The translations under genes and the position numbers were made by a program. A stretch of 17,929 nucleotides of DNA, taken from Lachnospiraceae bacterium UBA1760. Its GTDB lineage: Bacteria; Bacillota; Clostridia; Lachnospirales; Lachnospiraceae. The stretch spans positions 122,621 through 140,549 of the forward strand of contig DCHE01000027.1 in assembly GCA_002314775.1 (NCBI GenBank), read 5' to 3'. Shown piece after piece: positions 11,936 through 17,929 of the stretch. Numbering within the stretch: the stretch's first letter is position 1; each line of letters starts with the position of its first letter. The notes beneath the pieces are model-generated. The model saw nothing but the letters and a program-made list of their open reading frames with translations. It made no database searches and was not told where the DNA came from.

Positions 11936-14900
11936 TTAATTATCAACACGATCTACAAGCATATTGTCATTGTCAAATGGTCTAATGATATGATTGCATC
12001 TGTCTACTACCTTTTGTCTGATTCTTCCAATTACTGCATCCCTATTTCGAAGTCTGTTCATGATGCTATCTCTATATTCAGAGTCTGCAAAGGCAAGCTT
12101 AAACTCCTTTGATGAATCATACCCATGAAATCTAGCAAGCTTTTCAATATCTATATAATAGGTTGTTCTAGTCAAATCCATAATTATTGTAGCTTTAACG
12201 GCACTTCTCTTTGCTGAAGTCGCAGAAAATGCATTTTCAACCCTTAGCTCCTCATTAATTTCTGCATCAAGCATTGCATTCTCTGGCTGTCCATTCAGCC
12301 TCTTATAGTCCTTTTCGATATCTTTCATATAGTATTTTTCAAGATATGAAAGCTGTGACTCATATTCCAGCATATCCTCTGCGCTCATATGGTCAGCCAT
12401 ATTTTCCCATATATTACCATATCTTATATTGAAGCGATTAAAGGCATCTCCTGCTCCCTCAATATTACCGTAAAGACTTGCATCATGGTATGCATTTCCA
12501 GCAAATCTAAGAGCTACCATAATAGCAACCCTCTCTCTTACTGTACCCGTTTCGCTGATTCTCTGAATCTCCGCATCATCAGGAATTGTAACTCTGTCAT
12601 TGATGATATACTTTTGGATATACTTGTCGGTCTTCTTTGCCTCCTCCATATCCTTTTTGCTTCCAGCATTATAGACTCTGTCGCAAATCTTCTGAATCAT
12701 CGGAGCAATAAGCTCAAGCTTACTGCCATAGCTTCCATCCCTCATATTTATCCTGATGTTATTAATTATTCTTCTAACATCAGGGTCCTGAATTCGCTCA
12801 GCCTCCCTTTTTAATGCCTTTACAAAAGCATCTCTCTTTTCAAGCATCTTTACAGCCATCTCATCTTCCCAGGTATCCTTAGCAATGAGAAGTCTCTCTA
12901 CTTCGCCAGCATCAGCCTGACTGTTGGTTATACCATAAACTCCGCTCATATTGTTTTTGATTCTGCCAATATAACCCATGAAGTCATTCATAACCAATTT
13001 TAGTTCTTCACTAATTTTAACATTGAGAAGTCTATCCGCTACATCATCAATTATGTAACCGAACACTGAATTTGGAAGATCATAAATATCAATAAAGTTA
13101 CCCTCAATATCTCTTAATATCTGGTTATCCTCTCTATCCTGTCTTGATGACTTAAATGCCTTCTTATTTAGAACCCTTCTCTTTTTTGTTCCGTAAGTGA
13201 GCTGCTCGTAGGATAAAACTGCCGCATTCTTAAGTCTTATTATCTGCTCTGGGCTTGCCGGAATAAGCTGACTCTCGAAAATGTAGTTGTCATTTACGCC
13301 GATCTCCATCTCCTCGTACTCAAATCCCATATGGTGCTTATTGTACAATTTATAAATCTTATACTTTAATGGTTCAAGCTTTTCTTTCTTCTCCTTGTCA
13401 GTAAGCTTAGTTGTTAAGAATTTATTTGCTTCTTTGTAAGACTCTGAGAAATTATCCTTGATATATTCATTATATTCAGATTCTCCTCCAATTTTCTTTC
13501 CATGGACAACTGCCTCAAATGCAGTACTGTTAATAATCGGATTATTCTTTGCCATTAAATCCACTGCTGCTCTAAATCTGATTCCATTTTCTGTGAACCA
13601 GAGCACTTCACCAGCAAGCCTTTTATCCTTCTTACTTGCCTTATCGTAGGATTTATCTCCAAGGTTTTTCAAAATTTCCTTGCCACATTTTTGTGTGTAC
13701 TTGTTAATAATTCCCGTAATCCCAAAGAATATTTCCATTTTTTCTGGCAAATGAAGGTCATTCATCTTCTCTGTAAAATGCTCGAACAATACCTTCTTTT
13801 CATTATCTCCATTTTGTCCCACAAAGACATTTCTGTCTACAGAAACTATCTCCTCAATCATAACAAGCTCATTGATTGTAAGGCCTAAGGCAACAATCTC
13901 GTCTATATCACCCTTCTCAAATACCTTGTCGATATCCTGTGTGTTTACTGTCTTATATCTGTCACCTTCCTTATACTTTCCAGCTTTCTTCTCAATGCTA
14001 TCAACTCTCTTGTCCTGCATTTCACTCATTTGGCCATAAATGATATCATCATACTGCTGACCCAGTAGTGCAATCTGACAATAATATCCGGTAAAATCAT
14101 TATTTAAATGATTGTCGAGTCTAGTTAAAGCCTCACTTACATTTCTTCCCTGGCTCTTTTTCACTCTCTTAACATTATTAAGAAGTGCGTAATAGCTTCT
14201 CTCAAACCTAAATGCAAGTCCTTCATCATCAATGCCGCCCCAATTCGTATCAGGTGCTTCTAGCCCCTTCTGAAGCTTAACTGCATCTCTTTTAAAATCG
14301 CTGTATGCTTGCTCTAGCTCTCCATCACCAATTGCACTGATTCCTCCATCAATTGCACTGAGTTCAGCAGCGATAGCGTTCCTATTGGCTAATATATTTT
14401 TATCAACTTGACAGTTTTTGTATTGTCCATCATTATCACGGTTCAAATCAATCCTGTATCTTACATCGTCATTTTCATCCTTGTGATATAGTTTCTTCCA
14501 GTTAGCGACATTAATTCTTTCATTCTTTCTGATGTTATACTTTGCACGATTTACTTTCTCGTTTATCAAAAGGAGTTCGTGCGCAAATTCAACATCATTC
14601 ATATTAGCTCTATCATTTTCAAGCTCGTTTACCTTTCTTTGAGCTTCTAAATGAACCTCTCGCTCTGCTCCGTCCATCTCATATACCACGAAATCTCCCG
14701 GAGTGAATGTCTTAAGGCCGATAACCTTTGCCCTCATATCATGGCGCTTTCTGCTCTCAGCAAGAACCTTTGAATATCTGGAATTCTTTATATTTTCCTT
14801 GTGCGCCTTATACTTTTCTTCTGAATAGAGAACTGTATCTAGCTTTTCTGCATGATAATTCATTCCTAATTTCTCTGCAGTCTTAAGAGCATTCTTAAAC

Positions 14901-17900
14901 TCTACATCATTCTCAGATAATTTGATTAAATCCTCCTCAGACTTTTTAGCTGCACGAAGAAGAACTCCTAGGTTTGTATCATGATATTTCACTGCCATCT
15001 GGCTGACAAATTTTGGTTCCGCAAAAGCCAAATCATCCTGAGTAAGATCATCATCAACCTTGTTTAGATATATCTTCTCTCCTGCATTCTTGAAGGCATG
15101 GATATAATACTGTATCTTATCTCGGGTAGCCTTTTCCCTTGAATTAAACAGCTTAACCTTAAAGTTATCAGCAATAGCAGAATAGTCTATTTCCTTACCA
15201 ACTCCGTCATAATCAGAATTTGCTGTTGCAAGTCCCTCCAAAAGTATTACATAGGCTGCTGCCTTCTTTGCATCTCCACTTATGGCCTCAGATATTTCCT
15301 CCATACTTGGCTTTCTGTAGAAGCCCTCCTCCTCGAACTCCTGAAGCACTGCTACTAATTCCTCTGCATCCTTCTCCTCGTTCTTGCTTCCCTGATTATA
15401 TATAATTTTATCAATTGGTGAAGGCTCAACGCCCTCCTCATTATTATGAGGTTTTTCTTTGTTACTCTGATACTTTTCTTCAAGCGCTGCTCTTTCCTTC
15501 TTATGATTAAATGCCTGCTTCTCCTCCTCTGTAAAGACATTCTTATAATCATTTTTTAGAAGCCCTTCCTTTGTAACATTCAACTCTACGTATCGTAAAG
15601 GCATTTCTGCTTTTAGATATGGTCCAAACATATCCGCTCTAAACTTATCTGGATGTATGTGGTACCTTACCTTCAATACTACCTGGAAATGATGAGCATA
15701 CTCGCTAATGTAGTCTCTATGTTTTATAAAGCTCTGATACTTATTGTTATCATTCTTCATAAAGTCTTCCTTGAAGCCTTTTACCCTTTCAAAGATATTA
15801 TCAATCCTTAAGTCAAGGTCAGCTATATAGTACTTCTGTTCAAGGTCATCAAAGAAATGCTCTGGTGACAGGGTGTCCTTATTGACAGAAATTGTCATAT
15901 ATTCATCTATCACTTCCATTACATACGCATATATCTTTTCCTTATTATTGTCGGCAAAGGCCTCGAAGATGGTTTTATTTCTCTCGTCATTTTTCTTATC
16001 AATGTCTGAAAGAGGCTCATGGTTCTTGTTGTACCTTACTTTCCTGTAAAATGCACCCATAACTCTGTCAGCATCACCCGAATACCCGTAGTTTACTAAA
16101 ATATCATTTATTCTTCCATAACTTGAATAGTAGTTTGATTTTACGACATAATTAGCCATACCTATGCATATTGCATCAAGCGCTTTTTTATCATTTACTA
16201 TATTGTGAGTATTTCCAAATCTTTCTAAAACATAATTCTCAAGCACCTTTAATGCATCCTTGTTAATTCCCGATTGATCATCAGTCACATACAGCTCCTC
16301 TAAGGCCCTTTCGAAATAGATATCATCTATTACTTCATTATCTCTTGTCTTCTTAAAAATCGTCTTAGTATCTTCTCTGTTGTAGTCATTTTCAAATTCT
16401 TTCAGCTGGCCAGCCTTTGTATTATCAAGAACAAAGGTGTTTTTTCCACTTTCATTAATGTAGCCCATTACAGACTGCTGCTCTTCAGCAGTTATCTCTC
16501 CTGTTTCAAGAGCATTATCAACACTCTGAATAAGCGTATCCTTGTCAATTACAGTGTAATTGCCCATAAGCTTCTTAATTAACCTTTGTGTATTTCCACC
16601 CTCTGTATTCAAAAAGTCTACACTCGAATTTTTACCGCAAATGTGTGTATATAATTCGTCAATATTATCCTCAACATCAATATCTGACTGGAAAAGTCTG
16701 ACTGTATCGCTTTTGATATCGTAGGCATATACAGAATTGTACAGCTTTGAAATCATATTACCAAAGGTTGCCACCGCATTGTTTTTATCTCTTGCCTGCT
16801 TCTTAGCCATTCCAGGTGCATTATCCAGATAAGCTCGATTGTAGGTATCCTTATCGAAAATGTTTGTGAAAACGGATACAATATTCGAAATCTCACAATA
16901 CTTTTCAACATCACCCTCCAGCTTCGATGGGAGATATTCCTTTGGATCTGTTGATAGCTTAAGGCATTTGTCAAGAACCTCATCAAGATATTTATTTCTC
17001 TTTGCTGTGTCATCTCCATAGAAGGCCTGCACCATATCGATACCCTTCTGCATAAGGGCAGCATCCTCGGCTGTAGCTGGTGTTCCGTCGCTATTAATCT
17101 TAAAGGTTGGAAGCATAGCCTTTATGGCACTTGAGTCCATTCCTGTTTGAATTCCAACTCTGCTTATACTTATATTAGTTGCCTTCTCAATAGCCTTAAC
17201 GCACAGGTTCTTCCTGTTTGTATAGGTCATCAGCTTTTCAGTTACGTCGCTCACCTTGTCAACAAGCTGAAGCTCCTGCTGTCTATCTGGTTCAGCCTCA
17301 ATTTTCTTTGTTGTGTTAAGTACTGCAAGACCCTTTAACAGATTTTTTCCATCCTCTGTCTTATCTAAACCGTTCTTCTTATACTCATCAACAATAATTC
17401 CCTGGATTACCATATTGTCCTTTACAAGCCCAGCTATTCTGGTTGAAAGATTATTGGTTAATTCTCTTCTTCTTCTTCCCTTGGTAGTCCACTTAAAGCC
17501 ATTATGTGAATAGTAATATCTGTCGCTTGCAGCATAGAGTGCCATAAGTTCACTATAATAATTGAACTCTCTGTCCTGGCACTGGTTATATGTTACCACT
17601 TCTGAAAATCTGGCTGCAGCCTTCTTAAGAGCTGTAAATTCCTCACCAGCACTTTCCGTATCACTAAGAATCTGGTCAACAAAACGCTTTATCTCTGAAA
17701 GGTTCTCAGGAACAGCATAGGTCACCTTATGATTCTTGAATTCGTTCTCCATCTTTTTCTTGAAGCGTGTAGCATCCACCGACATCCTGCGCTTCTCATC
17801 AACCTTAAGCTTCTCGAATTCAAATGCTTCCTGATTTGCCTGATTTACCTGCACATTCTGATTTGCCTGATTTACCTGCTGGTTCTGATTAGCCTGGTTT

Positions 17901-17929
17901 ACCTGCTGGTTCTGGTTCACCTGCTGGTT
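11936..17929 (-). CDS. Giant cytosolic protein of unknown function, 5' end outside the window
   Basis: The frame codes for at least 1,997 residues and is still open at the window edge. The GTG at 17920 lies inside an Asn/Gln repeat that continues upstream as NQQ, so it is not a credible start. After the repeat tract (about 34 visible residues) the chain is highly charged, rich in Lys, Glu, Asp, Asn and Tyr, and looks mostly alpha-helical. No signal peptide, membrane helix, sorting motif, Walker motif or enzymatic signature is visible. A low-complexity, Lys/Glu/Asn-rich acidic linker (around 15,400-15,500) suggests at least two large halves. I do not recognise a family. It may be a scaffold, a secreted-by-machine effector or a surface-complex component, but nothing in the sequence decides this. 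It ends in its own terminator, so it is not co-transcribed with the c-di-GMP operon. Confidence 0.9.
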   Translation of the reverse strand, partial: NQQVNQNQQVNQANQNQQVNQANQNVQVNQANQEAFEFEKLKVDEKRRMSVDATRFKKKMENEFKNHKVTYAVPENLSEIKRFVDQILSDTESAGEEFTALKKAAARFSEVVTYNQCQDREFNYYSELMALYAASDRYYYSHNGFKWTTKGRRRRELTNNLSTRIAGLVKDNMVIQGIIVDEYKKNGLDKTEDGKNLLKGLAVLNTTKKIEAEPDRQQELQLVDKVSDVTEKLMTYTNRKNLCVKAIEKATNISISRVGIQTGMDSSAIKAMLPTFKINSDGTPATAEDAALMQKGIDMVQAFYGDDTAKRNKYLDEVLDKCLKLSTDPKEYLPSKLEGDVEKYCEISNIVSVFTNIFDKDTYNRAYLDNAPGMAKKQARDKNNAVATFGNMISKLYNSVYAYDIKSDTVRLFQSDIDVEDNIDELYTHICGKNSSVDFLNTEGGNTQRLIKKLMGNYTVIDKDTLIQSVDNALETGEITAEEQQSVMGYINESGKNTFVLDNTKAGQLKEFENDYNREDTKTIFKKTRDNEVIDDIYFERALEELYVTDDQSGINKDALKVLENYVLERFGNTHNIVNDKKALDAICIGMANYVVKSNYYSSYGRINDILVNYGYSGDADRVMGAFYRKVRYNKNHEPLSDIDKKNDERNKTIFEAFADNNKEKIYAYVMEVIDEYMTISVNKDTLSPEHFFDDLEQKYYIADLDLRIDNIFERVKGFKEDFMKNDNNKYQSFIKHRDYISEYAHHFQVVLKVRYHIHPDKFRADMFGPYLKAEMPLRYVELNVTKEGLLKNDYKNVFTEEEKQAFNHKKERAALEEKYQSNKEKPHNNEEGVEPSPIDKIIYNQGSKNEEKDAEELVAVLQEFEEEGFYRKPSMEEISEAISGDAKKAAAYVILLEGLATANSDYDGVGKEIDYSAIADNFKVKLFNSREKATRDKIQYYIHAFKNAGEKIYLNKVDDDLTQDDLAFAEPKFVSQMAVKYHDTNLGVLLRAAKKSEEDLIKLSENDVEFKNALKTAEKLGMNYHAEKLDTVLYSEEKYKAHKENIKNSRYSKVLAESRKRHDMRAKVIGLKTFTPGDFVVYEMDGAEREVHLEAQRKVNELENDRANMNDVEFAHELLLINEKVNRAKYNIRKNERINVANWKKLYHKDENDDVRYRIDLNRDNDGQYKNCQVDKNILANRNAIAAELSAIDGGISAIGDGELEQAYSDFKRDAVKLQKGLEAPDTNWGGIDDEGLAFRFERSYYALLNNVKRVKKSQGRNVSEALTRLDNHLNNDFTGYYCQIALLGQQYDDIIYGQMSEMQDKRVDSIEKKAGKYKEGDRYKTVNTQDIDKVFEKGDIDEIVALGLTINELVMIEEIVSVDRNVFVGQNGDNEKKVLFEHFTEKMNDLHLPEKMEIFFGITGIINKYTQKCGKEILKNLGDKSYDKASKKDKRLAGEVLWFTENGIRFRAAVDLMAKNNPIINSTAFEAVVHGKKIGGESEYNEYIKDNFSESYKEANKFLTTKLTDKEKKEKLEPLKYKIYKLYNKHHMGFEYEEMEIGVNDNYIFESQLIPASPEQIIRLKNAAVLSYEQLTYGTKKRRVLNKKAFKSSRQDREDNQILRDIEGNFIDIYDLPNSVFGYIIDDVADRLLNVKISEELKLVMNDFMGYIGRIKNNMSGVYGITNSQADAGEVERLLIAKDTWEDEMAVKMLEKRDAFVKALKREAERIQDPDVRRIINNIRINMRDGSYGSKLELIAPMIQKICDRVYNAGSKKDMEEAKKTDKYIQKYIINDRVTIPDDAEIQRISETGTVRERVAIMVALRFAGNAYHDASLYGNIEGAGDAFNRFNIRYGNIWENMADHMSAEDMLEYESQLSYLEKYYMKDIEKDYKRLNGQPENAMLDAEINEELRVENAFSATSAKRSAVKATIIMDLTRTTYYIDIEKLARFHGYDSSKEFKLAFADSEYRDSIMNRLRNRDAVIGRIRQKVVDRCNHIIRPFDNDNMLVDRVDN
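17830..17929 (-). repeat. 27-bp tandem repeats encoding Asn/Gln-rich nonapeptides
   Basis: The visible 5' end of the giant gene encodes units of the type VNQANQNQQ (with variants VNQNQQ and VNQANQNVQ), each 18 or 27 bases and nearly identical in DNA. The array runs to the window edge, so the copy number is unknown. Such N/Q tracts are prion-like low-complexity regions and prone to copy-number change by slippage. Confidence 0.85.

Noticed and set aside
17918..17920. GTG at 17920 as the true start of the giant gene
   Set aside because: It falls inside a repeat whose in-frame codons (Asn-Gln-Gln) continue upstream to the window edge, so the start is outside.

Overview
The window reads as part of a Firmicutes chromosome, most likely a Lachnospiraceae member (Butyrivibrio/Roseburia-like). 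This is inferred from modest GC, AGGAGG-type ribosome binding sites, TTGACA/TAAAAT promoters, and the mix of multi-domain GGDEF/EAL proteins with EpsC-like and BY-kinase exopolysaccharide proteins. Every supported gene is on the minus strand, so transcription runs from high to low coordinates.

Region 17929-11874 holds the 3' part of a giant cytosolic protein of unknown function. It is over 1,990 residues, has an Asn/Gln-rich repeat tract near the N-terminus, runs off the window edge, and ends in its own intrinsic terminator.

Region 11850-214 looks like one c-di-GMP-centred operon. A TTGACA-17-TAAAAT promoter feeds a 5' leader that closely matches a class I c-di-GMP (GEMM-I) riboswitch, followed by an intrinsic terminator. 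The genes then come in this order: a 70-aa HTH protein; a second near-identical promoter overlapping two 22-bp tandem repeats; a VanZ-family membrane protein; a MotA/TolQ/ExbB (ZorA-like) proton-channel subunit fused to a C-terminal EAL domain; a protein with a MotB/ZorB-like N-terminal helix followed by SpaA/Cna-B-like beta-sandwich repeats and a second membrane anchor; a Wzz/BY-kinase with a (Gly-Tyr)9 tail; an EpsC/CapD-type UDP-sugar 4,6-dehydratase; and a membrane GGDEF-REC-GGDEF-EAL protein. A strong hairpin terminator closes the unit at 214-255.

The most notable content is the pair at 7239-10548. It looks like an ion-driven stator in which the MotA-like subunit carries a degenerate, probably c-di-GMP-binding EAL domain. 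The MotB-like subunit has exchanged the usual peptidoglycan-binding OmpA domain for an extracellular prealbumin-like stalk anchored at both ends. With the riboswitch and the exopolysaccharide genes, this suggests a c-di-GMP-gated, proton-motive-force-driven envelope machine linked to exopolysaccharide assembly or surface adhesion. That role is inference; the domain fusions and their linkage are read directly from the sequence. The first 39 bases hold the start of one more gene, with its own leader.
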